In this document: positions 6,599-16,124 of the stretch, one piece after another | How positions within the stretch are numbered: position 1 is the stretch's first letter | How the letters are laid out: each line of letters opens with the position of its first letter | Source of the DNA: an uncultured Clostridia bacterium | Lineage (GTDB): Bacteria > Bacillota > Clostridia > Oscillospirales > CAG-272 | DNA: 60,149 nucleotides | Direction of reading: 5' to 3' | NCBI GenBank assembly: GCA_944392615.1 | Contig: CALXXF010000012.1 | Coordinates: forward strand, 1 to 60,149 | The notes under the pieces: model-generated | What the model saw: only the letters and a program-made list of their open reading frames with translations | Told to the model about the DNA's origin: nothing | The model's database searches: none | Made by a program: the position numbers and the translations under genes

Positions 6599-8686
6599 AT
6601 GAAAAATAATGGTGACGCAAAAAAAAGCAAGAATCAAAAAGAATCAAGCGAAGCACTGCCGTCATACCTATTTCACGAAGGCACAAATTACAGGGCCTAC
6701 AAGTATCTCGGTGTACATCGTGAGGACCAAAGCGACGGCTTTTCTTATACATTCAGAGTATGGGCACCCAAGGCTCACAAGGTCTCGCTTGTCGGGGATT
6801 TTACAGACTGGCAGACAGGCCTTCCTCTTAACCGCGTGACAGAGCAGGGGGTATGGGAGCTCGTCCTGGTCACTCAGGACAAGATAGAGGGTCAGAAGTA
6901 CAAGTATAAGATATACTCAGACGCCGGAGAGCGTTACAAAGCAGACCCTTACGCGACCTTCGGGGAGACGCTCACGCATACCGCGTCCATAATTCACACA
7001 GAGGACAAGTTTTCATGGCGAGATTCAGCATGGCTTGAAAAGCGCCGCGAAATTGCTTCGGGAAAGTTCTTTTACAGCGCCCCGATGAATATTTACGAGA
7101 TACATCTCGCCTCATGGAGGACCCGAGACGGAAAGACAAACGTCAACGGCGACGCGTATCTCAACTACAGAGAAATAGCAGACGAGCTCGTCCCCTATGT
7201 AAAGAGGCTGGGATATACCCATGTCGAGCTCATGCCGGTCACCGAGCATCCCTTTGACGGCTCCTGGGGCTATCAGTGCTGCGGATATTTTGCCCCGACT
7301 TCGCGTTTCGGAAGCCCTGAGGATTTCAAATATTTTATAAACAAGCTTCATACAAACGGAATCGGCGTCATAATGGACTGGGTGCCGGCTCATTTTCCAA
7401 AGGACGAGCACGGTCTGTATGAATTTGACGGCGGGTGTCTCTACGAATATTCCGGAGATGACAGAAAAGAGCACAAGGAATGGGGGACCCGTTGCTTTGA
7501 CGTTGCGCGCAACGAGGTGCAGTGTTTCCTGATATCGTCGGCGCTTTTCTGGCTTACAGAGTATCACATAGACGGTCTGAGGGTGGACGCCGTTGCTTCC
7601 ATGCTCTATCTTGACTACTCAAGAAAAGCCGGAGAATGGAATCCCAACATATACGGCGGCAATGAGTCGCTTGAATCTATCGCATTTTTCAAAAAACTCA
7701 ACACCGTTATTTTTTCTCAGTGTCCGGATGTGCTGATGATTGCCGAGGAATCAACCGCTTTTCCCAAGATAACGACTCCAGTTTCAGACGGAGGGCTCGG
7801 CTTTAACTTCAAATGGAATATGGGATGGGCAAACGACATGTATGACTACATTGCTTGCGACCCGTATTTCAGAAAGTACTGCCACGAAAAGCTCACATTC
7901 TCGATGTGCTACGCATATTCAGAAAATTATATCCTCCCGGTCTCTCACGACGAGGTCGTTCACGGAAAAAAGAGCCTGCTTGACAAGAATTTCGGAAACT
8001 ATGAACAGAAATTTGCAGGCGACCGCCTTTTCATGGCTTATCAGATACTCCACCCCGGCAAGAAAATGACGTTCATGGGGTGCGAGTTCGGTCAGTTCAG
8101 GGAATGGGACTATCAGAATCAGCTTGAATGGTTCATGACCGATTTTGAGATGCACGCGAAGCTGCGTCACTATGTCGAAAAGCTCAACAACTTTTATCTT
8201 AAGAACAAGGAGCTCTGGGAAAACGACGTCTCCTGGGAGGGCTTTGAGTGGATATACCCCGACCTGAAGGAAAAAAATATCATAGCCTTCAAGAGAAAGG
8301 ACAGAAGTGGCTCCGAGCTTGTCGCCGTGCTTAATTTCTCTGCAGCTGCAATAAATTCATTTGAATTGCCGGCTGACGCGGGCTCCTACAGCGAGGTCTT
8401 CAACTCGGACAAGGAAGAGTTTGGAGGAAGCGGCACGGTCAATAAGAACCCGATAAGATCCAGAAAAGGCATGATAAAGATAAAGCTCGCTCCTCTGACT
8501 GCCGTCATACTCAGACCGAAACAGGACGACGAGTCTGCAGGCGGCAGCACGACCAGAAAAAAGGCGAAGAAGAGCGAGGCAAATCCCGAAAAAGACGCGG
8601 ATCCATCAATGTCCGCAGTTGAAATTTCCGATACCGGCTCCGGGAAAGCTCCCCGCCGCAGATCAAAGTCAAAATCTTCCGGGTGA
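6599..8686 (+). CDS. glgB: 1,4-alpha-glucan branching enzyme with a basic C-terminal tail
   Basis: The 695-residue enzyme makes alpha-1,6 branches in glycogen. An N-terminal CBM48-type domain (FRVWAPKAHKVSLVGDFTDW, about 52-71) is followed by the GH13 barrel. The catalytic residues are visible: nucleophile Asp330 (GLRVDAV), acid/base Glu383 (IAEEST) and Asp451 (SHDEVVHGK). DWVPAHFPKDEHGL is the first conserved GH13 region of GlgB. The start ATG 6599 has GGGAG at proper spacing. After the normal C-domain (about residue 640) there is an extra tail of about 55 residues rich in Lys, Arg, Ser and Glu (RKKAKKSE, PRRRSKSKSSG) that branching enzymes do not normally have. It is the first gene of the glg locus, 268 bp before glgC. 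Confidence 0.95.
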   Translation: MKNNGDAKKSKNQKESSEALPSYLFHEGTNYRAYKYLGVHREDQSDGFSYTFRVWAPKAHKVSLVGDFTDWQTGLPLNRVTEQGVWELVLVTQDKIEGQKYKYKIYSDAGERYKADPYATFGETLTHTASIIHTEDKFSWRDSAWLEKRREIASGKFFYSAPMNIYEIHLASWRTRDGKTNVNGDAYLNYREIADELVPYVKRLGYTHVELMPVTEHPFDGSWGYQCCGYFAPTSRFGSPEDFKYFINKLHTNGIGVIMDWVPAHFPKDEHGLYEFDGGCLYEYSGDDRKEHKEWGTRCFDVARNEVQCFLISSALFWLTEYHIDGLRVDAVASMLYLDYSRKAGEWNPNIYGGNESLESIAFFKKLNTVIFSQCPDVLMIAEESTAFPKITTPVSDGGLGFNFKWNMGWANDMYDYIACDPYFRKYCHEKLTFSMCYAYSENYILPVSHDEVVHGKKSLLDKNFGNYEQKFAGDRLFMAYQILHPGKKMTFMGCEFGQFREWDYQNQLEWFMTDFEMHAKLRHYVEKLNNFYLKNKELWENDVSWEGFEWIYPDLKEKNIIAFKRKDRSGSELVAVLNFSAAAINSFELPADAGSYSEVFNSDKEEFGGSGTVNKNPIRSRKGMIKIKLAPLTAVILRPKQDDESAGGSTTRKKAKKSEANPEKDADPSMSAVEISDTGSGKAPRRRSKSKSSG

Positions 8687-8954
8687 CAGAGTCACTTGCA
8701 ACAGGGTACAGGGCGGGAGCGGGCATGAACCGACCGACAGGATGCCCCGCCCGTAATTTATGAAAAACAAGCGGAGGCGCCCGCATCTGCCTGCGTGCAA
8801 ACGCACGGCTCCTGCGTGTGCCTGACGCCGAAGGGAAAGCTCCCGCATGTCGGGAAACGCTTTTTTGAAGTGAGACCTTTTAAGGCAGATATTGCGACTT
8901 GTGTATCATGAGTCATGTAAGTTTTATAAACATATAAAGTATCGGGAGGTCAAT

Positions 8955-10157
8955 ATGTATCACAAAAAAGAATGTGTGGCAATGCTGCTTGCCGGAGGAC
9001 AGGGAAGCCGCCTTTATACCCTGACCGAAAAAACGGCAAAACCTGCAGTTCCTTTCGGCGGAAAATATCGTATCATAGACTTCACATTGTCAAACTGCAT
9101 CAACTCGGGTATCGATACGGTGGGCGTTCTTACCCAGTATCAGCCCCTTGTCCTGAACGAGTATATAGGGAACGGACAGCCCTGGGACCTCGACAGGATT
9201 TTCGGAGGCGTTATGGTACTGCCGCCTTACCAGAAAAACAAAGGAGCCGACTGGTATAAGGGAACTGCAAATGCCATATATCAGAATCTGCCCTTTGTAG
9301 ACAGGTATGACCCCGACTATGTGCTGGTACTTTCCGGCGACCACATCTACAAGATGGACTATTCCAAAATGCTCGATTTTCACAAGAAGAGCGAGGCGGA
9401 CTGCACAATTGCCGTTCTGAACGTTCCTCTTGAAGAGGCTTCAAGGTTCGGCATAATGAACACCGACGAGAACGCCAGAATATACGAGTTTGAGGAAAAG
9501 CCGAAGAATCCCAAGAGCACCAAGGCGTCCATGGGAATCTACATATTCAGCTATGCGAAGCTCAAGAAGTATCTGATCGAGGATGAGCAGACAGAGGGCT
9601 CGTCCAACGATTTCGGCAAGAACATCATACCCAACATGCTCGCCGCAGGCGAAAGAATGTATGCATATCCATTCGAAGGATACTGGAAGGACGTCGGAAC
9701 CATATCCAGTCTGTGGGAAGCAAACATGGACCTTCTCGGAGACAAGCCCAAGTTCAATCTCTACGACAAGGATTTCCGCATATTCTCGCGCAATTCGGCT
9801 CAGCCCGCACAGTTCATCGGAGCCGGAAGCGTGACTGAAAACTCAATAATAACCGAAGGCTGCGAGATAATGGGAACTGTGAAAAACTCGGTTCTGTTCT
9901 CCGGAGTCACAGTCGAAAAAGGAGCGCTTGTCAACAACAGCGTGATAATGAGCGGCGTGGTGATAAAATCCGGAGCAGTGGTCGACAACGTCATAATAGA
10001 TGAAAACACGGTTGTCGGCAAGAAGGCGAAGGTTGGCGACGGTTCGACCCCAGGCGTCAATGTCACCATAATAGGATCTGAGCTCGTCATTCCCGACGGC
10101 AAAAAGATAGGGGGAGACCTGAAAGTCAACTCCGCAACGCTTGAAGAGCTTATATAA
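8955..10157 (+). CDS. glgC: Glucose-1-phosphate adenylyltransferase, catalytic subunit
   Basis: The start is ATG 8955 ([11 protein letters not shown]), placed by GGGAGGTCAAT; an upstream in-frame extension has no ribosome site. The 400-residue enzyme makes ADP-glucose from ATP and glucose-1-phosphate, the committed step of bacterial glycogen synthesis. The nucleotidyltransferase signature [13 protein letters not shown] (about 12-24), [23 protein letters not shown] and [10 protein letters not shown] are intact. The C-terminal third is a left-handed beta-helix (repeats such as [12 protein letters not shown] and [16 protein letters not shown]). It sits 13 bp before glgD, with which Bacillota GlgC normally forms a hetero-oligomer. 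Confidence 0.95.
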   Translation: MYHKKECVAMLLAGGQGSRLYTLTEKTAKPAVPFGGKYRIIDFTLSNCINSGIDTVGVLTQYQPLVLNEYIGNGQPWDLDRIFGGVMVLPPYQKNKGADWYKGTANAIYQNLPFVDRYDPDYVLVLSGDHIYKMDYSKMLDFHKKSEADCTIAVLNVPLEEASRFGIMNTDENARIYEFEEKPKNPKSTKASMGIYIFSYAKLKKYLIEDEQTEGSSNDFGKNIIPNMLAAGERMYAYPFEGYWKDVGTISSLWEANMDLLGDKPKFNLYDKDFRIFSRNSAQPAQFIGAGSVTENSIITEGCEIMGTVKNSVLFSGVTVEKGALVNNSVIMSGVVIKSGAVVDNVIIDENTVVGKKAKVGDGSTPGVNVTIIGSELVIPDGKKIGGDLKVNSATLEELI

Positions 10158-10170
10158 GGAGGACAAGACC

Positions 10171-11301
10171 ATGTCAGTTACCGGAATCATTTTTTCCAAC
10201 CTCCACGACACCAATATCTCTGAGCTTACGAGCAAGAGGACCATGGCGTCGGTGCCGTTCGGATGCAGATACAGACTTGTGGACTTCGCTCTTTCAAATC
10301 TCGTGAATTCGGGTGTGAGTGACGTCAATGTCATTACGCACTACAATTACCAGTCGCTTATGGACCATATAGGCTCCGGCAAGGACTGGGACCTTGCAAG
10401 GCGTTCGGGAGGACTCAAGATACTTCCTCCTTATATAACCGCCTTCTCCAACGAAAACAACAGGCTCTACAGCTCAAGACTCGAAGCGCTTATGAGCATT
10501 CAGGGCGTTATAGCCTCGCTCACCTGCGACACGGTGGTGCTCTGCGACTGCGACTCCATATGCAACATAAATCTCAACGACATGATAGATTATCACGAGG
10601 AGGCGGGAGCCGATATAACCATCGGCGTTAAGAGGATGACTCTCACGCCGGAAACCTCAAGGTACTATAATGTCATAAAGTCGAGCGACTCCGGCGATGT
10701 CACCGATATAGCCTCTCATCAGAAGGATTTTTCGGGCAGAAGAGACGTGTGCATAAACATATGGATAGTGAAGCGCCGTTTCCTGCAGACATTTATTCTC
10801 GACGCGCTCAGCCACGGTTTTACAAGCTTCACGCGCGATATAATAGGGCGGGGCATCGGCAAGTTCAATTACAAGATATACAGGTATGACGGCTTCTATG
10901 CCAGCATAAATTCCATGACAGAGTATTATAATATCAATATGAGCCTGCTCGACCCCAAAAACAGAGAGGCGCTTTTCAAAGTGAAGGGACGCCCTGTTTA
11001 TACCAAGATCAGAAACAGCCCTCCCACCAAATATATCGGAGACTCCAAGGTGTCTAATTCACTCATAGCCGACGGCTGCATAATAGAGGGAACTGTTGAA
11101 AACTCAATACTCTTCAGAGGCGTCAGGGTGGACAAACACGCTGTTGTCAAAAACAGCATACTCTTCCAGGATACACAGATCCTTCAGAATGCCTTTGTAA
11201 ACTGCGTGATAGCGGATAAAAATGTGGTTGTACGCAATGATGTTATGCTGTCAGGGCACAGTACAATGCCGCTTTATATAGCAAAGTCAAAAATGATATG
11301 A
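10171..11301 (+). CDS. glgD: GlgD, non-catalytic partner subunit of ADP-glucose pyrophosphorylase
   Basis: The start is ATG 10171 (MSVTGIIFSNLHD) with AAGGAGGACAAGACC before it. The 376-residue protein is homologous to GlgC but its nucleotide-binding loop is degenerate: the GGQGSRL segment is replaced by SNLHDTNISELTSKR, while VPFGCRYRLVDF and the C-terminal beta-helix remain. This is the pattern of GlgD in Bacillota, known to lack activity alone and to raise GlgC activity. The 13-bp spacing from glgC suits stoichiometric expression. glgA follows after 42 bp. Confidence 0.92.
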   Translation: MSVTGIIFSNLHDTNISELTSKRTMASVPFGCRYRLVDFALSNLVNSGVSDVNVITHYNYQSLMDHIGSGKDWDLARRSGGLKILPPYITAFSNENNRLYSSRLEALMSIQGVIASLTCDTVVLCDCDSICNINLNDMIDYHEEAGADITIGVKRMTLTPETSRYYNVIKSSDSGDVTDIASHQKDFSGRRDVCINIWIVKRRFLQTFILDALSHGFTSFTRDIIGRGIGKFNYKIYRYDGFYASINSMTEYYNINMSLLDPKNREALFKVKGRPVYTKIRNSPPTKYIGDSKVSNSLIADGCIIEGTVENSILFRGVRVDKHAVVKNSILFQDTQILQNAFVNCVIADKNVVVRNDVMLSGHSTMPLYIAKSKMI

Positions 11302-11343
11302 GCTCCGCTGTATCGGCGGAAACGAGAAAGGTACGGTCAATAA

Positions 11344-12774
11344 ATGGCAAAAATTCTTTTTGTGGCGGCTGAGGCGGTTCCGTTTGCCTCTACGGGAGGC
11401 TTGGGAGACGTTATAGGCTCTCTTCCTGAAGCCATAGCCTCTGCAGACAAGTCGGCTGATGTGAGAGTGGTTATACCCATGCATTCAAAAATAAGCGCGG
11501 GCTACAGACACCAGATGACGCGGGTCTGCGAATTCAATGTACCACTCGCATGGAGAAACATATACTGCGGAGTGTGGCAGCTCCAGAAGGGAGGCGTCAC
11601 TTACTACTTTATCGACAATGAATACTATTTCAACAGAGCCCGCCTCTACGGCGAATATGACGACGGAGAGAGGTATGCCTATTTCTGCCGCGCCGTTCTT
11701 GAGATGCTCCCGCACATAGATTTTTATCCGGATATACTCCATGCGCACGACTGGCAGAGCGCCCTTGCCGTCATTTATCTGCGCCGCAGCTATTACTATC
11801 CAGCCATACACTCGGTTTACACTATCCATAATATAGAGTACCAGGGAGTGTACGGCTTTCAGATACTCGGCGATGTCTTTGCGCTCTCCCAGAATGACCG
11901 CGAGATAGTGGAATACGACGGAGATATAAACCTCACAAAGGGAGCTATAGTCTGCTGCGACAAGCTGACCACTGTTTCCCAGAAATATTCGGAGGAAATA
12001 AGGACTCCCTTTTATTCCTACGGATTATATCACATAATAAACAAGTACGCTTTCAAGACCATGGGAATAGTAAACGGCATAGACTATGATTACTACAATC
12101 CCAACAAGGACCCCGACATTCCCGCCAATTTCTCGGCTTCCCCGAGAAATCTGAAGAACAAGGCGGTGTGCAAGGCGGATTTGCAAAATGCTCTCGGACT
12201 CTCCGTTTCACCTGACACTCCCCTTGTCGCAATGATAACCCGTCTTGCCTCGCACAAGGGTGTGGATCTTGTCAAGAGGGTGATAGATGAAGCACTGCTG
12301 ACAGACATGCAATTCGTAATTCTCGGAACGGGGGATCCTTCATACGAGGACTTCTTCTGCAACCTTCAGAGCAGATTTCCGGGCAAGGTCAGGGCACTCA
12401 TAGAATTCAACAAGACTCTGTCGAAGCGCATATACGCGGCTGCCGACCTGTTTCTGATGCCTTCGAAGAGCGAGCCCTGCGGGCTGTCTCAGATGATAGC
12501 CTCCAGATACGGAGCTGTGCCGATAGTGCGCGAGACAGGCGGGCTTTATGACACCATAAAGCCGTTCAATCCTGAGACAGGCGAAGGAAACGGAGTTACT
12601 TTTGTGACATACAATGCTCACGATATGCTTGATGCGATAAGGAGAGCCTGCGCCCTCTACAGAAGCGATTCGTGGAAAACACTGAGAAAGAACGCAATGA
12701 TGACCGATTTCTCGTGGCAGGCATCGGCAAAAAAATATCTTGAGATGTATGCGGAAGTGCAGGCGCTATATTGA
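11344..12774 (+). CDS. glgA: Glycogen synthase (ADP-glucose type, GT5)
   Basis: The 476-residue GT-B enzyme transfers glucose from ADP-glucose to growing alpha-1,4-glucan. The N-terminal domain contains HAHDWQSAL (about 136-144). The C-terminal domain contains the nucleotide-sugar motif PSKSEPCGLSQMIASRYG with the catalytic-site Glu, and VRETGGLYDTI. The start is ATG 11344, with GAAAGG upstream. One notable change: the N-terminal loop that reads KTGGL or KSGGL in Escherichia coli-type GlgA reads ASTGGLGDV here, so the Lys (E. coli Lys15, implicated in ADP-glucose binding) is Ser16. Length and all other motifs are normal, so it is probably active, perhaps with altered donor affinity. Confidence 0.93.
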   Translation: MAKILFVAAEAVPFASTGGLGDVIGSLPEAIASADKSADVRVVIPMHSKISAGYRHQMTRVCEFNVPLAWRNIYCGVWQLQKGGVTYYFIDNEYYFNRARLYGEYDDGERYAYFCRAVLEMLPHIDFYPDILHAHDWQSALAVIYLRRSYYYPAIHSVYTIHNIEYQGVYGFQILGDVFALSQNDREIVEYDGDINLTKGAIVCCDKLTTVSQKYSEEIRTPFYSYGLYHIINKYAFKTMGIVNGIDYDYYNPNKDPDIPANFSASPRNLKNKAVCKADLQNALGLSVSPDTPLVAMITRLASHKGVDLVKRVIDEALLTDMQFVILGTGDPSYEDFFCNLQSRFPGKVRALIEFNKTLSKRIYAAADLFLMPSKSEPCGLSQMIASRYGAVPIVRETGGLYDTIKPFNPETGEGNGVTFVTYNAHDMLDAIRRACALYRSDSWKTLRKNAMMTDFSWQASAKKYLEMYAEVQALY

Positions 12775-12822
12775 TCCGCAACCTCAAGAGGCAAAAAACT
12801 ACAGAAAGACGACAGACTGAAC

Positions 12823-15627
12823 ATGGAAAATACAAACAACACAGCAGACGAAAAGGAACTCTCTGCCTCCGACAACGCACAGAGCGTTGCCGGAGCGCAG
12901 GCAAATGAGCCGTCGGCGACAGCGGCGGATGCATCAGTATCTTCTGAAAAGAGTACAAAGACCGCAAAGGCAAAAGGCAGCGCAAAAACGACGAAATCCG
13001 CCGGCGCAGCCGGAACTTCAAGTACAAAAGGGACAAAAGGCGGCGCAAAAACGTCATCAAAGGCAAAAACTGCGGCAAAATCAGGCAGATCAGACATTAC
13101 TGTAAAGCCGGTTCGTCCGGCGAATACAGATGAGCAGCCTGACGATCCTGAGCATGCAGACCTGCTTCACGACAAGATATTCATAAGCGACAAGATGCTT
13201 ACAAAAAAGTATCTCAAAGAGAACCTGGTCAAAAAATTGTCGAGATACTACGGCACCATTCCCTCGGAAGCAACTAAGGACCAGCTTTACAAGGCCCTCC
13301 TTCTCACGATAAAGGATATCCTTTCGCAGAAAAGAACGGCTTTTAAGAAGAACGTCAACAACCAGCAGGGAAAAAAGGTATACTATCTCTGCATGGAGTT
13401 TCTTATCGGACGCTCTCTCAAGAACAACCTCATGAACCTCGGTATAGCCGACAAATGCGCCCAGATAGTCGAAGAAATGGGCGTCAAGCTTGAGGACCTC
13501 TATGAGTGCGAGCTTGATCCCGGACTCGGAAACGGCGGTCTCGGAAGGCTTGCCGCCTGTTTTATGGATTCCCTTACCTCTCTTGACTATTCTGCAACAG
13601 GCTTTTCCATACTCTACGAATATGGCTTGTTCAAGCAGAGAATCATAGACGGGGATCAGATAGAGGCTCCTGACAACTGGATGCCGAGCGGAGAGCCGTG
13701 GCTCGTGCCGCGTACAGACAAGACCTGCACCGTGCGCTTCGGGGGAAGGATAATAGAGGAGTGGAAAAACAACAGGTGTGAAATAACACATCTCGATTAC
13801 ACCGAGGTCCAGGCCGTTCCGTACGATATAATGATATCGGGAGCGGACTGCGAAGCGGTGAACAGTCTGCGCCTCTGGAAAGCACGCAGCGTCAACACGA
13901 ACTTCAACCTCTCGCTGTTCTCACAGGGAGATTATATCAAGGCGATGGAAGAAACCAACCGTGCCGAGATAATATCAAAGGTGCTGTATCCCGCGGACGA
14001 TCACGAAGGCGGAAAGCTTTTGAGGCTTTCCCAGCAGTATTTCCTTGTCTGCGCCTCTCTTCAGAGCATAGTTGCAGACCATCTGCGTACCTACGGAACG
14101 CTTGCCAATTTTGCCGAAAAAGTAGCAATACACATCAACGATACGCATCCTGCTCTCGTAGTTCCGGAGCTTATGAGGATACTCATAGACACCTATTCCT
14201 ACAGCTGGGAAGCAGCATGGGATATTGTAGAGAGAACTGTTTCGTATACGAATCACACTGTGATGCCGGAAGCACTCGAAACCTGGGGAGAGGACCTTTT
14301 CAAACTCAGGCTTCCGAGACTCTATATGATAATTTCCGAGATAAACAAAAGATTCTGCGAGCATCTGTGGAGCAAATTTCCCGGTGACTGGGGCAGGATA
14401 ACCAACATGTCCATAATATCACACGGAAAGATAAAGATGGCAAATCTCTCCATCGTAGGCTCTCACACCGTGAACGGAGTTTCAAAGCTTCACTCGGACA
14501 TCCTGACGAAGACTATATTCCATGATTTTTATGTTGACACGCCCTACAAATTCACAAACGTCACAAACGGTATAGCTTACCGCAGATGGCTGTGCTATTC
14601 CAATCCTGCGCTTTCCTCTCTTCTCGACGAACTGATAGGAACAGGCTACAGGAAGGACGCCTCACAGCTTGAAGGTCTTCTGGCGTACAAGGACGACAGC
14701 TCTGTCCTTGACAGACTTGCCGTGATAAAGCGAGCCAACAAGGCGGCATTTGCCGACTATATCAGGAAAAGAAGCGGTATAATCGTAGACCCAGACAGCG
14801 TCTTTGACGTTCAGATTAAAAGAATGCACGAGTACAAAAGACAGCTTCTGAACGCTTTGCGCATAATAAGCCTGTATGTGACACTGAAGGAAAATCCTTC
14901 GCTTGATATAACTCCTCAGACATATATTTTCGGCGCAAAGGCTGCCGCCGGATACTATATGGCAAAGAAGATAATAAAGCTCATATGGGAGATAGGAGCC
15001 GAGATAGAAAAAGACCCGGTAATATCCAAAAAGCTCAGAGTTATATTCCCGGAGGATTACAACGTCTCTCTTGCAGAAATGCTTATTCCCGCTTCTGATA
15101 TATCCGAGCAGATTTCTCTTGCCGGAAAGGAAGCGAGCGGCACCGGAAACATGAAATTCATGCTGAACGGAGCCGTCACGATAGGAACGCTTGACGGGGC
15201 AAATGTCGAAATTGCCGACGCCGTAGGAGAAGACAACGTCTATATTTTCGGACTTACCACAGGCGAGGTGGAGGACCTCTGGAAGAGGGGCTATCACGCA
15301 GGAGAATACTACAACAAGAACGCGACCCTCAAAAAAGCGGTCGATGCACTCAGAACAGGTTTCAACGGAGTCTCGTTCGAAGATATGTACGCATACCTGC
15401 TCTTCGGAAAGGGCGTTTCCGACCCATATATGTGCCTTGCTGATTTCGAGCCCTATACGGAAGCTCACGCAAGACTCGACAAAGACTATCTTGACAGAAC
15501 AAAGTGGAACAGGATGTCTCTTGTCAATATCGCAAAATCCGGAATATTCTCTTCAGACCGCTCTATAAGGGAATATGCCGATAATATATGGCATATAAAG
15601 AGCATCCATGCCGAAAACAACAAGTGA
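12823..15627 (+). CDS. glgP: Glycogen phosphorylase with a histone-like N-terminal extension
   Basis: The 934-residue enzyme releases glucose-1-phosphate from glycogen. The conserved body starts near residue 120 (DKMLTKKYLKENL) and contains YYLCMEFLIGR, GNGGLGRLAACF, HINDTHPAL, VFDVQIKRMHEYKRQ and the PLP motif EASGTGNMKFMLNG with Lys778. Ahead of it are about 115 residues rich in Ala, Lys, Ser and Thr (for example KTAKAKGSAKTTKSAG), like a histone-H1 tail; ordinary phosphorylases are 800-830 residues and lack this. No downstream ATG has a ribosome site, so the long form is probably real, although the site at 12823 is itself weak. It is 48 bp after glgA. The GlgB tail has a similar composition. 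Confidence 0.93.
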   Translation: MENTNNTADEKELSASDNAQSVAGAQANEPSATAADASVSSEKSTKTAKAKGSAKTTKSAGAAGTSSTKGTKGGAKTSSKAKTAAKSGRSDITVKPVRPANTDEQPDDPEHADLLHDKIFISDKMLTKKYLKENLVKKLSRYYGTIPSEATKDQLYKALLLTIKDILSQKRTAFKKNVNNQQGKKVYYLCMEFLIGRSLKNNLMNLGIADKCAQIVEEMGVKLEDLYECELDPGLGNGGLGRLAACFMDSLTSLDYSATGFSILYEYGLFKQRIIDGDQIEAPDNWMPSGEPWLVPRTDKTCTVRFGGRIIEEWKNNRCEITHLDYTEVQAVPYDIMISGADCEAVNSLRLWKARSVNTNFNLSLFSQGDYIKAMEETNRAEIISKVLYPADDHEGGKLLRLSQQYFLVCASLQSIVADHLRTYGTLANFAEKVAIHINDTHPALVVPELMRILIDTYSYSWEAAWDIVERTVSYTNHTVMPEALETWGEDLFKLRLPRLYMIISEINKRFCEHLWSKFPGDWGRITNMSIISHGKIKMANLSIVGSHTVNGVSKLHSDILTKTIFHDFYVDTPYKFTNVTNGIAYRRWLCYSNPALSSLLDELIGTGYRKDASQLEGLLAYKDDSSVLDRLAVIKRANKAAFADYIRKRSGIIVDPDSVFDVQIKRMHEYKRQLLNALRIISLYVTLKENPSLDITPQTYIFGAKAAAGYYMAKKIIKLIWEIGAEIEKDPVISKKLRVIFPEDYNVSLAEMLIPASDISEQISLAGKEASGTGNMKFMLNGAVTIGTLDGANVEIADAVGEDNVYIFGLTTGEVEDLWKRGYHAGEYYNKNATLKKAVDALRTGFNGVSFEDMYAYLLFGKGVSDPYMCLADFEPYTEAHARLDKDYLDRTKWNRMSLVNIAKSGIFSSDRSIREYADNIWHIKSIHAENNK

Positions 15628-15748
15628 GCCGCCTGGTTGAACCAATGCCGGGATACGTGAGCCAATTCCGGAGCGCAGCTGAACCGACTCCCTGATTCGG
15701 CTTAATCATGGCTGAAATGCCTGACAAAGGTCGCTCGTTGCTTGTGAT

Positions 15749-15790
15749 ACTGCCGGATCTGCGCAAAACATTTGCAGGTCCGGCAGTTTG
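15749..15790 (+). terminator. Likely terminator after glgP
   Basis: Long stem with outer arms ACTGCCGGA / TCCGGCAGT (15749-15757 and 15779-15787) and an inner CTGC / GCAG pair. The T-run after it is short (TTTG), so termination strength is uncertain. Confidence 0.55.
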
Positions 15791-15927
15791 ACGGTAAAAA
15801 AGTCTTGTTTCAGGAAATTCATACGGCAGAAGAGTCATGCGGTAAGAAAGTCTTTCCGTATGTGTACGCATTTTATCACCGTGTTAAGCACACATGAGTA
15901 AAAAGCAACAGCGTGCGTAAGAAAAAG

Positions 15928-15973
15928 CAGTACACAATTTTGTCAACCTTAAGTTGACAAAAATTGTGTACTG
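15928..15973. repeat. Large inverted repeat upstream of the GH13 gene
   Basis: Arms of 19 and 20 bases (left begins CAGTACACAATTTTG, right ends AATTGTGTACTG) flank the 7-base loop CCTTAAG, with a single one-base bulge. Each arm carries TTGACA on one strand. No T-run follows. It lies about 150 bp before the GH13 start and could be an operator, a leader hairpin or a small mobile-repeat remnant. The rest of the 15628-16124 gap shows nothing except the terminator. Confidence 0.6.
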
Positions 15974-16124
15974 TAAACTGAAAGTTGCATATTGCGGGCG
16001 ACAGGCGGTGAATGCAGTCTGCAAAAAAAGAAAAAGCAGGGCTCCATATTCAATATACATATCTACTTTTCAGCACATATGTTCATCATACGATCTATCA
16101 AACACATATACCGGAGGAACACAC

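Noticed and set aside
14662..15468. 268-codon open frame on the minus strand
   Set aside because: Antisense to the conserved catalytic part of glgP, without ribosome site or family match.
15954..16124. 57-codon N-terminal extension of the GH13 protein
   Set aside because: It begins inside a large inverted repeat, lacks a ribosome site, and is unlike GH13 N-termini; ATG 16125 has CCGGAGG.
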